In this document: positions 1 to 10,191 of the stretch, piece by piece | Layout of the letters: each line of letters begins with the position of its first letter | Position numbering within the stretch: position 1 is the stretch's first letter | Source: Ephemerocybe angulata | Taxonomy: Eukaryota; Basidiomycota; Agaricomycetes; Agaricales; Psathyrellaceae | Reading direction: 5' to 3' | Assembly: GCA_013368325.1 (NCBI GenBank) | Contig: JAACJK010000057.1 | Location: 1,364,001-1,428,000 of the forward strand | DNA: 64,000 nucleotides | The notes under the pieces: model-generated | What the model saw: only the letters and a program-made list of their open reading frames with translations | The model's database searches: none | What the model was told of the DNA's origin: nothing | Translations under genes and position numbers: made by a program

Positions 1-316
1 AGCACGTACTGTGCGTGATGATGCTGATTGCTGGATCCAGGATTCTCTTTCGTGACGATGCACAACACGACCGAAGCTGTGGACAGTGAGCAAGGATATG
101 ACGGCCCCTAGAATAGCTTCAGTTAACTACTGCCTGTGAGATGGTTGACGCGAGAGCTCACAGTTCAGCGCAATCCAGCCTGTGACACTTAATGAGGTCT
201 TGAAGTTGAGCCCTATGACAGCCAAAACCGCGACGACAACACAGGTCGAAGTGATGAACGTGGTGTAGAAGAGCTTCGACAATGATCAGCCAGTATCTCA
301 ACAGGTTCAGCGCTTG
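1..316. other. No gene seen at left edge
   Basis: This stretch lies beyond the 3' end of the first minus-strand gene. I see no open frame with a recognisable product and no RNA gene. It could hold the 3' untranslated part of that gene and part of a neighbour outside the window. Confidence 0.4.
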
Positions 317-1790
317 TCAGCTCACCTCATCTTTAACCACTTTACGGAAGAGAGACATGCGAGGAAACATCCGGCTAAATCGACTACCCACAGAGAGTGC
401 AGGGGAATTGCGACCCCGCAACCTCACAGCGTTCACGTTAAAAGCATCCGTGAGATCGGTAGTAGCCTGCTGATCTTTGGGCTCATACGATGGTTGGTCG
501 TATGGTCGTTGCCGGCGGCGCTTCGAGGCAGCTTGTCCATTCTGTGGGGTTGTATCGTCCGCTTTCTCATCCTGGTTTATAGGATTGGTACCATCTCCTC
601 CTGGAACATGATCCCACCAGCCTCGACTTTGTGGCTTTGAGTCGTCTTCTACTGGAGGCATTTGAATCGGTAAGTCGTCCATAGAAAGGCGAACAGAGAT
701 TCGCCCCCGAGATGCAGGTGATCCCCGAGATTTAAAACACACATAGACGACTTGAAAGACGTTTCAGGCCACAGGGAGAGTGATTGGAGACAGAAACTCA
801 CAGCATAAGCAGATGACCAACGACTGGAAGAACTGTATGGTGACGAAGAATCGCGTGAACCGTAGGCTACCGGCTTGGATGCAGCTACCTGGGAGACGTT
901 AGCGAGTTCTCTGCGACCAAGGCTAGATTTCCACTCACCGGTTAACCGACGCGCGCCTTTCGTGACAATAGTGTCGAGAATCACGAATACAAAAGCAGCC
1001 ACTTGGAGAAGGCCCAAAAAGACAAGTAAGATGCGAGGGTTTTCAAGGCACTTGTACGCCTTGATCCCTAGAATGCCGGTTATCTAATAGACGGGTTCAG
1101 CAACTTCACAACGGTGACTTGGTAGGGTAGTGTACACACCAACAAACCCAATGAGATGGCGGCAGAAATGTAGGATACATGTACAACACTAAAGGACTAT
1201 CAGTGCAGCCCCAAAAAGGATTTAGGGTGTGCTCACGCAGTGCAATTGACCCGCTGAATGAAGTATGAGAGAATAACCGGGAACAGACTCAACGGACCAA
1301 ACAATTGGCTAGCCAGCAGCACATAAAAGAGGGTTTTCTTCTTGACTTTTCCTCGCCTGACATAGTCAAATGACACGTATATGTTTCGCAGAAAGACTGC
1401 CGCCAGGCATCCGATAATAAGCAAGCTTAGATGTGCACTCTGGAGATCTTCGTCGAATGGTGGCGAGATCAGGGATCCGTCGGGTAATGCGCGGTACTCT
1501 GCTCGGAACGACTCGATAGGTATTGAAGGATAATAGGCGCCATATTTCACTATCACGGCCGTCGAGACTTGGAAGACAACTTCGTTGCACGGTGTAGGGA
1601 TGCTTGGGATTCCAACCTGGACAAAGTTGTCGTTCGGCCTGTCAATCGGAGTCTCGGTCGGGAATATCGTAGGGGCGATCGTATCCGAAGGCTCCTCCTC
1701 GGTCGGCGATGGATGAGTGGAGGTCGGGGAGGGGGATGTGGGGGTTGGTGTCAAGGGCGCTCCAGCCATTGCAGGCGAGCACGGAAGCAC
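317..1790 (-). CDS. Multi-pass membrane protein with cytoplasmic tail
   Basis: I do not recognise a named family. Five exons can be joined. The first (1790-1237) gives a Pro/Thr/Ser-rich N-terminus followed by two hydrophobic segments and ends at a gtgagc donor. Later exons add hydrophobic segments in the stretches reading ENPRILLVFLGLLQVAAF and FFVTIQFFQSLVICL. The last exon (from about 757) encodes a basic, hydrophilic tail beginning SRGSPASRGRISVRLSMDDL. This layout of several helices and a Ser/Arg tail is common in lineage-specific basidiomycete membrane proteins, but no function follows from it. A second ATG lies 21 nt inside the first and could be the real start. The join after the second exon is ambiguous because several donors lie close together near 1140. 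The gene is divergent from FAP7. Confidence 0.65.
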
Positions 1791-2327
1791 GAGAGAAAGG
1801 AAAGAAAGAGCGGGGTCAGATCCAAAGGAGTGTCGTTTAAGGCCAGCTTGAGGGAGAGGATATCAGAAGGAGGGAAAAGAGCAAGCGAGCAACGCCATTA
1901 TGCACTAGACTTTGGGCCGCCAAAGAAAAGTCGAAATGAAAGCGGGAGTTCAAAGACTGTTGCCATTAGAAGTTCTCCAGGCCCGTTTTCATGACTACAG
2001 GTGGGGTAGCCGCAAACATTTCATCAAGCTTCACACGTCCCACGTATACTTTGCGTAGGATGCAGATAACATGGGAGTAAGGCGGCAGAATCAGAGCGCG
2101 GTGGATACGAAGCCGGGTACAGTCGAATGTTCGGTGCATTGGAAGTCCTGCTGGTCATGGTTAGAGGTCAAGTCATACATATGTCGCCAAGCAATGATCA
2201 CATCATCGTGACCGCGACGGCAGATGTTCGCCCATATCGGTCTCCTTTACTCCTTTCACTCTCCTCCAACCCCAAAATTCTTCTCTCCTCAAAAACCTTG
2301 ATAGTTACACGCTTTCGAGAACTCAAA
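1791..2327. promoter_or_regulatory. Divergent promoter, membrane protein / FAP7
   Basis: This 537 bp gap separates two divergently read starts. The last 80 bp before the FAP7 start are strongly pyrimidine-rich on the plus strand (2240-2300), as is usual for highly expressed fungal genes. No TATA box was clear. Confidence 0.4.
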
Positions 2328-2971
2328 ATGCCTTCCAAGGGACCCGTCATCGTCATTACAGGGACACCTGGGACAGGAAAATCTACCCATGCGCAAATGC
2401 TCGCGCAGGAGTCGCCTGTGCCATTAAAGCACATCAATGTCGGAGATCTCGTGAAAGAGAGGAACTTGTACGAGGAATACGACGCGGAATGGGAGAGTTA
2501 CACGGTAGACGAGGATAAGGTCCGTTAGCCTTGACTGTGCCATCCCTTTCCAGCAACTAAAATTTAGCCCAGCTTCTTGACGAGCTTGAAGTCATCGTTG
2601 CGGAGGGAGGTGTGATCCTAGATTGGCATACATGCGAGATCTTCCCTGAACGGTGGCCCGACCTCGTCGTTGTCCTCCGATGCAACCATACCAAGCTATG
2701 GGAACGCCTCGAGAAGCGGTATGTATTCAGTCCCTTTCCCCAAGGTGGTGTTCGCGCGCTAATGATCTTTTGCAGTAATTACCCACTCAAAAAAATCCAA
2801 GAAAACAACGAGGCTGAGATCATGGATGTCGTTATCACGGAGGCTCGAGACTCATACCCCGAAGAAATAGTGGTCGAGCTGAAGAGCGAGAGCACAGAAG
2901 ATCTGGAATCCAATGTTGCACGGATGATTGAGTGGATCAATCAATGGCAGAAGAACCAAACCGAAGAATAG
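2328..2971 (+). CDS. FAP7: Adenylate kinase isoenzyme 6 / Fap7 ATPase
   Basis: This small P-loop NTPase acts in the last step of 40S ribosome maturation, where it works with Rps14 during 20S pre-rRNA cleavage; it also has adenylate kinase activity (known for the family). Three exons join in frame: 2328-2519, 2573-2718 and 2776-2971, giving 177 residues, close to the 172 of human AK6. Residues 12-20 form the P-loop GTPGTGKST. The family's second motif appears as DWHTCEIF from residue 81, carrying the Asp-x-His pair. ENNEAEIM, with the lid basic residues before it, matches AK6. The start is chosen because the P-loop begins 11 residues later, as in homologues. An upstream in-frame ATG at 2127 is judged to be leader sequence. 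Confidence 0.93.
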
Positions 2972-3125
2972 GCGTTCCGTCTCTCCCACGACACCATATT
3001 CTATCGAATTCCCATTATTGAAGCTTTCTAGACGACCTTCTGGAGGTACCAGTACCTTCTGTTATGGAGCTAGCACGTTCAATCAGACTGGAATGCCCTT
3101 GAAATGGGGTATATTGGTTCTGCGG

Positions 3126-4254
3126 TCAGACATATGCGATGACCGTGGCTAAAAGGAAAGTCGCGACTGCGCCCATTGGCAATCGACCTCTGGTGGTTTG
3201 TGCACCATTGTCTGGGCGGGTCACGGGGATGAATCCAGAGAGATCTTGGGATCTCATCGTGGCAGTGGTGGTAAATGTTGAGCTATAAAGAGAATTAACA
3301 AGGGTTCGATAGGTTTAACGACCACAACAGATACTCACGTCGATAGCTTGGTCTCGCCACCATTGGTGGTGAGTACCGGTGACTCGATGACCATTGTAAC
3401 AGTGGTGACAGAAGGGTCAGAAGGAGTTGCAGTGGGAAGGGTTCCTCCTTGTGTCATGGTGACAGTCCATACAGTTTGGCTTGTGCCCATGCCAGATGGG
3501 AGGAACGGAGACTGGGGAGCGCAGGCGTCTTCTTGCGGTTGGGCTTGCAGGGCGTTTACGCCTTCTGAGCAAACAGAGCCTGAGGGCGAAGGATTCCTGA
3601 TGGTTATTGGGATAGGTGTGATCACATATAATGCCTTCTTCTCCAGGCTGGATGTTTCGTAGAAGGTCATCTTGAGAATGGATGTCAAAAGGCAACTCAG
3701 GCGCTCCAACGTGCGAGCGCTTACATTGTATTGACCGGGCTGGATGCAGCTTGGGAGCTTGTAATCGAAATGGCGGACGGAGCCCTCCTCATCCGTCAAC
3801 AAATTAGGCCCAGCGGTCACCGTGAGGTTGACATTGGTTTTTGACGAGACGAGGAATATATTTATCTCCTCGTAGGCCGTGTCCAACTTCGAGCCAGGTC
3901 GGAGGGCAGCAGAAGGCAACTTCCCATTGCCCGATACCTAGATACGAGTGGGACAATGAGCACTGGCACGACTGTTTTTCCGCGTTCAGAAGCTACCCAC
4001 CTCAATTGAAATTGGGATGTTGCCACCGACATTGTGCTCCCTGAGAGAGTGCAAAAGCTAGCATCCAAGCACGCTCTTCGATTCCAAAGTCAAGGGAACA
4101 CGCACGAATTCAAAGCTGGTGCGTTGATGATTGAGAGACCGTTGGTGAAGATCTGTCCGTTCACAGGGATTTGTGCCAGCACAACAACGGGGCAAAGCAA
4201 AACGAGCGTGGTAGAAGCCCAAAGGGCTGATAAACGAGCGGAGGCTGCGAGCAT
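3126..4254 (-). CDS. Secreted GPI-anchored protein, function unknown
   Basis: Four exons join: 4254-4106, 4040-4001, 3937-3339 and 3282-3126, giving 314 residues. The N-terminus is a clear signal peptide (basic start, core LWASTTLVLLCPVVVLA, cleavage near AQIP). The ectodomain has a beta-rich look, with the stretch GGNIPISIEVSGNGKLPSA over the exon 2-3 join, then a Ser/Thr/Pro-rich part. The C-terminus is a small-residue site, a short spacer and a hydrophobic tail ending GAVATFLLATVIAYV, the usual GPI-attachment signal. I infer a cell-surface protein; no enzyme motif is visible. An ATG 18 nt upstream is possible, but the inner one gives the cleaner signal peptide. It shares a divergent promoter with cyclin H. 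Confidence 0.72.
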
Positions 4255-4506
4255 GATTTCTAGGGTGAACACTGAGCGACCCTGGTGGCAAGCAATTCAC
4301 CAAGGATTCGCCAGCTAATAAGAGGCCAGTGAGATAATGAAAGCGTATGAGAAGTCGCCATTCCAGGATCAACAGCGCTCATGGTGAGGTTGCACCCGTA
4401 GCCAGAGTGATGGTCGCTTGTGGACCAGTCGCGGCGTACCGTTGGCTTGGTCCACGACCACTTACATCCACACGCGTCATTGTGTTTACCTTCACCGATT
4501 ACCACC
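4255..4506. promoter_or_regulatory. Divergent promoter with ACGCGT box, GPI protein / cyclin H
   Basis: This is a 252 bp bidirectional promoter. An ACGCGT hexamer, the MCB element bound by MBF at G1/S genes in yeasts, sits at 4472-4477, 30 bp before the cyclin H start. One copy of a hexamer can be chance. Confidence 0.4.
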
Positions 4507-5727
4507 ATGGCCACACTTGCGATAGAGCCACCTCAGGAGAATAAGGCGAAGAAACTGCCTATATACGAGGCCAGCACCCAGTTCCGCAACTGGAGGTTCT
4601 CGTTTGAGAGTCTTGCTAAAGTGCGGGGGTCCATGAATGCCGTTGCGGTTGCTGCCATTCGTAAGAAAATCGAGGCGGATGAGGTACGTCGGGTTGCTAT
4701 ACCTCCTCCTTCTGTCTTTTTTCTCATCTGGGGCAATAGCCGGGCTCCTCGAGTGACATTCCCTTTCTCACTGCCGATGAGGAAGTGTTGCTGGTAAAGC
4801 ACTACATCACCATGATCAGCAGACTCAGCGGTGGATTCAAGTTCCCAGAAGAGGTGGAAGCAACGGGGATAACCTATCTGAAGCGGTTCTACCTAAAGAA
4901 CACCGTTATGGACTGGCATCCGAAAAACATCATGTGTGTAGCAATCGAATCGCGGTCACCAAGGCGTACTCATTTGTGTGCTCTAGGTTGACTGCTCTAT
5001 TTCTTGCCACCAAAACCTCGAACGCACCACTATCACTCGAGGGTTATACGCGTCTCATCCCCAAAACAGCGCCATCGGACGTTCTAGACAACGAGTTCCT
5101 TGTCGCTCAGAGTCTGTCCTTCGAGTTCTCTGTTTGGCATGCTCACCGAGCTCTCTGGGGAATATGGCTTGATGTCCAGGTTTGTCTATCGTTCGACCGC
5201 TCCTTCAGATACTTATAAATTCTTTACAGACATTACCGGACTCGACGGTAAAGCTCAGCCCTGATATTTACAACAGTGCTTTGAGCCATATTCGCGCATC
5301 CCGTCTGACGGACGCCGAGTTCGTCTACACCCCTTCACAGATAGCCTTGGCTGCCTTCTCTCTCGCCGCACCCGAAGTTGCGGCCCGCTGGTTGGAATCG
5401 AAGAACTCTGCAGCACATACGATTAGCCCCAACGTAATCGAAGAGATTAAAACGCTAATCCAGACACAAGGCCATCCGACAAACGTCGAAGCAGTGCGGG
5501 AAGTCGATAGGCGTTTGAGGTTATGCAAGAACCCCGAAAAAGTTCCTGGATCCAAAGCTTACCTGGCAAAGAAGGCGGCAGAAGAAAAGAAGGCTGAGGA
5601 GAAGAGACTCAAGAAGGCTGAGACGCTGCAAAAGGCGATGGACGAGGGCGATCCGTTTGGAAGTGAGATACCGAAGTCGAGGGTAGGACTCGTAGATTAT
5701 GAAGATGACGACGACGACGATGATTAA
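4507..5727 (+). CDS. CCL1: Cyclin H, regulatory subunit of TFIIH CDK-activating kinase
   Basis: Cyclin H pairs with CDK7 and MAT1 in TFIIH, which phosphorylates the RNA polymerase II tail and activates cell-cycle CDKs. Four exons join without phase conflict: 4507-4683, 4740-4933, 4987-5179 and 5230-5727, giving 353 residues. The N-terminal motif FRNWRFSF matches the family's helical start. The first cyclin box contains ATGITYLKRFYLKNTVMDWH followed by PKNIMLTALFLATKT, the hallmark of cyclin H rather than cyclin C or K. The second box follows the third intron. The C-terminus is a Lys/Glu coiled region ending in a run of seven Asp. The ATG context accaccATGG is near ideal. Confidence 0.95.
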
Positions 5728-5994
5728 GGCAAAGGAATCATTCTCATTGCGGAGGCTAATTACAAGGACAGGTAAGGAGCTATCAAGGGAAGGTATGTAT
5801 CCTGACGATAGTTGCATTGGAGCATGACACAGAGGCGACAACGAGCGACCTGCCGTAGCGCAAGGGATTTCTGTTGGCTGTTTTTTGACCTCTCTCAACC
5901 CATGGTCCGAGGACGGTTCGGGAGGCTTCGAAACAGCCGTAATACGAGGTTCACGCTGTTCACACATAGTAGGAATGGAGATGTATTGCATCGA

Positions 5995-6581
5995 TTTAAA
6001 ACCTGCGATGGGTATAAGTCGAAGAGCAAACCAGAGGGAGTGCGAGAGGGACTTACAACAGTCACAGTCGAATGGACACAACGGAGTGTCTGACATACGA
6101 AGGTGAAAAGTACGAAGTTGCGAGGCAGGACGTGCTTACCACCTGCTGTGGGGTCGATGCCCAGCTCTGCTTCCTTGAAGATGCCCCAGCCTTCCTCTGT
6201 CTTGCGGCCTGTTGTCGCTGTCAGCAAATTATCAAGCCAACGAAGGATGAAATGCATACGGGGTCCTGTGCCGCGAGAGTCCTTGAAATCATCCTCATCG
6301 TCCTTGTCCTTCTTTGCTTTAGCAGTTTGCTCGGGAGGTGGGCGAACTTTCTGGCGTTTCTGGGTGACTGAGAGAGAAGGATCAACGATCGTTTCTGGAG
6401 CTGGGCGTTTTTTGGAGGTCGCCTTCTCCTCCACGGGAGCCGGCGGTGGTGTTGGCGCTTTTTGTGCTTTTTTCTTGCTTTTTTTCTTCTTCTTGAGAGA
6501 CGGTGCTGGAGCCGCCGGAGAGGGAGTGGGAATCGCGCTGGTCTTGCCCTTGGAGGCGAAGATATCGTCGATCTCGGACAT
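5995..6581 (-). CDS. DUF1764 family nuclear/nucleolar protein
   Basis: The protein starts MSEIDDIFAS, has a long Lys-rich middle (KKKKKSKKK near residue 37), then the conserved KDSRGTGPR block. After an intron comes RKTEEGWGIFKEAELGI, and after a further intron DTPLCPFDCDCC. These are the signature parts of DUF1764, small basic eukaryotic proteins of unknown role, probably nucleolar (inferred from composition). The family normally ends CDCCF and stop. Here the last splice (donor gtaagt at about 6053, acceptor before 6002) gives CDCCFK and the frame stays open for about 480 nt, into antisense of cyclin H. The 3' limit given is therefore a guess based on the family end. Start codon support is good; the 3' end is unresolved. 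Confidence 0.75.
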
Positions 6582-6974
6582 AGCGAAGAACAACTCGCGG
6601 TCTGCGCAAAACTTTTTTAGGACGCCGTTGATCAGTGTGACTGTGACGGTCATGTGCGCAGACACACGGGGTCACGCTCCCGGAGTTGCCGAGGCTGCTC
6701 AGCTGCCGGGCCAGCGTGTGTGTTGAGGCTGCAGGGAGTTTCGCGGCGAGCAGGGCGTCGTGGGCGAGGTAGACGCAGAATATTAGCGGTCTCCAGTGTC
6801 TGAGGTCCACATCCGCCGTGGTTTGGTGAGGAACTCCCAAAATGGAAATTGTGTGGTGGCAAAGTTGTTTTGGACGCGGGCGTCCGAGTGACTCGCAACC
6901 ACGTTGAACGAATTTGTGAGGCCGGGTATATCCAGAAATGCTGTAGGCCGTTTATCTTTCTGCAGCTGTCAGCA
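6582..6974. promoter_or_regulatory. Divergent region, DUF1764 / SWI1
   Basis: This region holds the promoters of two divergent genes and probably the first short exon of SWI1, whose start codon I could not place. A good branch-acceptor pair (CTGAC plus ttattag, near 6978-6994) suggests an intron ending just before the first clear SWI1 coding sequence. Confidence 0.4.
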
Positions 6975-6994
6975 TGTTCTCTGACCGTTATTAG

Positions 6995-9959
6995 CCCGCA
7001 AAATGGCCAGCATCCGCAACGTGGGCAGCAGGGGTTTTCAGGGTTTTCCACCCAGGGCGGCGCCGGATTCGACGGGGGGCCCTACTTCAACCTTGACCCA
7101 GGGCAGGCGGCAAAGCAGATGGCGGCGTTGAATGCAGTGGGACACGCCAGAATAGCGACCAATTCTCGGGCTCCCTCCGCGTCTCTTTCCAGCGCTGGCG
7201 GAACAACTCCGGCGCCATATTTCGGAGGAACTAATCCCCCACCAACTATCCTGCCCAGAATCATGAATCTACAGGCTCTTCCCCGAGTGCGCATGCTAAT
7301 TTTCAAATACCGAACAATGCCGCCCCTCCCATGCCAAATCCGTCTCTTCTTGAACCATCAATGTCCCAAAATGCCGCCAACGCGCACATGCAGCAGCAAC
7401 GCCAGCAGCAGGTCCTAAATGGCCTCCACAACCTCCACATCAAGCGCGGCAGCCCTCTTCCACCATTCCTAACAGGGGCCACCGTTCCCAACTACGACTA
7501 TTCCACATCGTCCTGGGGTGCCATCGAACCCGGCTCCGAGATTGGCTCTTTCAAGCTCGCCGGAAAGGATGTGAATCTCTTCGTGCTCTGGAGCCACGTT
7601 TATAAGCTAGGAGGGGGTGACAGGGTGCGTGTTCATCCAGGCGATTTGTCTTTAGCCGTGCTCATTTCCGTGCAGCTCAACAGCCTCAACGGTTGGAATC
7701 AACTCCTCCGCCAATTCGATCTCCCTGAAGAGTTTCCTCCTGGCCACGCACACGCATCCAGCTCAGTCGCCGCGGTACTAGCGCAGTACTACAGGGCAAT
7801 ACTCACTCCATTCGAAGAGTCGTATAAGAAGAATGTTCAAGAGAATCAGAGAAAGGCAGGTCTCGTGAATCGCGCCGGCATGATGCAAAATCCCGCGATG
7901 GGCAATATGCCTCCTGGCCAGGCCATGCTTCAGCAGTCGATGAACAACAACCCGGCGGCAATGCAGCGCATGGGTATGAATGCACCGGGGCAGAACATGG
8001 CGGGTCCCCAGGGAATGGCCCCATCGGCAAATGGTGCACAACGATTCCCCATGAATCAGGCCCTTGGTCAACGTCCTCAGTCGGGTATGATGGTACCTCC
8101 AGGTGGGGACGCGATACTTCCTGGGACAACCCCAGAGGTCAACCTTCTCGATCAGGACGTACAAGGCATCAAACGGAAACTGGATTCGAATGAGTTGGAT
8201 AACAAGCGCGTGAGGCCACGAACCGGTTAGTTCTTGCTTCCCTCACACGCGACACAAGCGTTCTTACGGCCGTTTTTTCCCTCAGACGGACAAGACGGAA
8301 GTCCAGTGAGTGTATACAGCTATATGAAGGTTCCTTCGTGTCTGACTCTTCCTCCATTAGCTTTCCTTGGGGATGCTGGACCGACATTCTTCTGAGCCAC
8401 AGGTTCCACCAGCCCAGCTGACTCAAAGCGCCCCTTCGACCGCAGTCCGCCCGCGACAACAGCCGTCTCGTCGGAAAATTGAATACATTCCCCTTGCCCG
8501 AGAAGTCGACACCTTTGGCGGGCGGGATTTCAAGCTGATCGAGACCGAATACGCTGGCGCCGCCTTGCCACAGCGAAGGGGTCTTCGTGACCTTAACGAA
8601 TGGGGAACTATTGACGTGGAACACTTAGCCTTGTCCATTCGATCACGAATCTCCACCGAACTCTCGTACGGACTTACCACATTCACTTTACTTTCCACCA
8701 TGCGGGGTCAGCAACAAGGAAGCGGCTTCCCTATCTCACAATGCCCGGACCTCCTAGACGAAGCTCTCGACCTAGTAGAAGACCTCGCATTTGGGGGCCC
8801 TGAAGCACCGCCGGACGATCATTTCCAAAATGACGGTCAACCATTCTACACAAACAAGCAGCTGACGGACTACATCCTCGAGGAGCAACAGCAACCATTT
8901 GCGGGACTGGAAATCCGGCAAGGTTCTAAAGACCCCGACCTTGGCCCCGTGCAGCGACCAGCAAATTATATTCTAGCGGTGCTTAACATTGTCCGCAATT
9001 TGTCCTGCTTTACGGACAACATTGAACCTCTGGGACGAAACGAACGTCTCGTCGACCTTCTTCTTCGACTTTGCACGGTGGTTACCAAGAATGGGGTGCC
9101 TACAGCAGCCTCCCCAGCTCTTTCACTTAACGATCTCATTTCTGTGCGGAAGGATACCCTATATACCCTCTCGAGCATCGCAACTTCCATCAACCTCCTC
9201 ACTTCCTCACCTCTCCCAAGCTCGACAGTGCGAATGGCTCGCCGCGCTATCGACCTCATTTCATCATACCTCATCGATCCATCGGAAGCCGTCTCCCCTT
9301 TGGCCTGCATTCAACAAGCAGGGGTTCCAATTGGACCGCATCTCCGGCCACCGCACTTGGCGGACATTGCGTTAGAAGTCCTCACCAAATTCACTCTTCC
9401 AGACAGCAATCGTCAATCACTAGCCAAAGCCATCCCTCAAGCTTCGCTGTGGACGCTTTTCTCGGCACTTGTCCACCGGATGCCCGTTCTCGACACGGAT
9501 TTCCAGCTGATGGTCCAAGACCAGTGGCTGGAGTATAGCACCCAGCTAATCATGGCCGTTTACTCGTTGGTCTTTTTGGCGCCACCGGAACTGAAGCAGA
9601 AAATGCGATCTGACAGACGCTTGGGGTTCAAGAGCGTCATGCTAAGAATGCTCAGTCGCTTCTTGGCCACCCCAGAAACGCGAATGCGATTCATGGTCTG
9701 CGCACGGCGAGCGACGGAGACGTTGAAAGTGCTGGACGACGCGCTGGACCCTTTCGAAAACCCTGCGGATTCGTCGACACCGGCTCTCTCCTTCGGGATG
9801 GGCTTCTCGGATTCGAACGACAACGGTCAAGAGAAGGGCACTGGGTTGCTCGGTGCACACAGAGACCTTGGATGGGAGTTCCTGATGGCGAGAGAGGTAC
9901 TTCAAGATGATATCATGTTTAGAGAGTTGGAGAGCTTGGTGCGGGTTGAATGTCAGTGA
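6995..9959 (+). CDS. SWI1: SWI/SNF complex ARID subunit (Swi1/BAF250-like)
   Basis: This subunit helps the SWI/SNF remodeller bind DNA and activators in the nucleus. The N-terminus is Gln/Ser/Asn-rich and low in complexity. The ARID domain reads DVNLFVLWSHVYKLGGGDR, then after an in-frame 51 nt intron (7625-7675) LNSLNGWNQLLRQFDLPEE. A Met/Pro/Gln-rich linker follows. A 20 nt exon at 8286-8305 joins to the long C-terminal exon (8361-9959), whose helical repeats match the Swi1/BAF250 C-terminal region (FGGRDFKLIETEYAGAALPQ and onward). Two points are open: the true start codon is upstream and not placed, and the frame changes between about 7136 and 7259, where an intron with branch CTAAT and acceptor before 7259 is likely but its donor is unclear. 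Confidence 0.85.
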
Positions 9960-10191
9960 TACTGCGGTCTATCGGGCTACTATATCTTGATTGTTCGTCG
10001 TGCTGTACTGCCTTTGCTGATCTTTGTCGCGTTTGTATTTTTACTGTATATAATTTCGAGTCTGCAGTGTACCGCACGTGATGATTTGGAGTTGATAGGT
10101 TAGGGAGATGAAGGCTGTTGCTTTTGAAACCAACGATGGCACTGCCGGACTTTGAGTCTATATTACCAACCAACTGCTTTTGCTCTCATCC

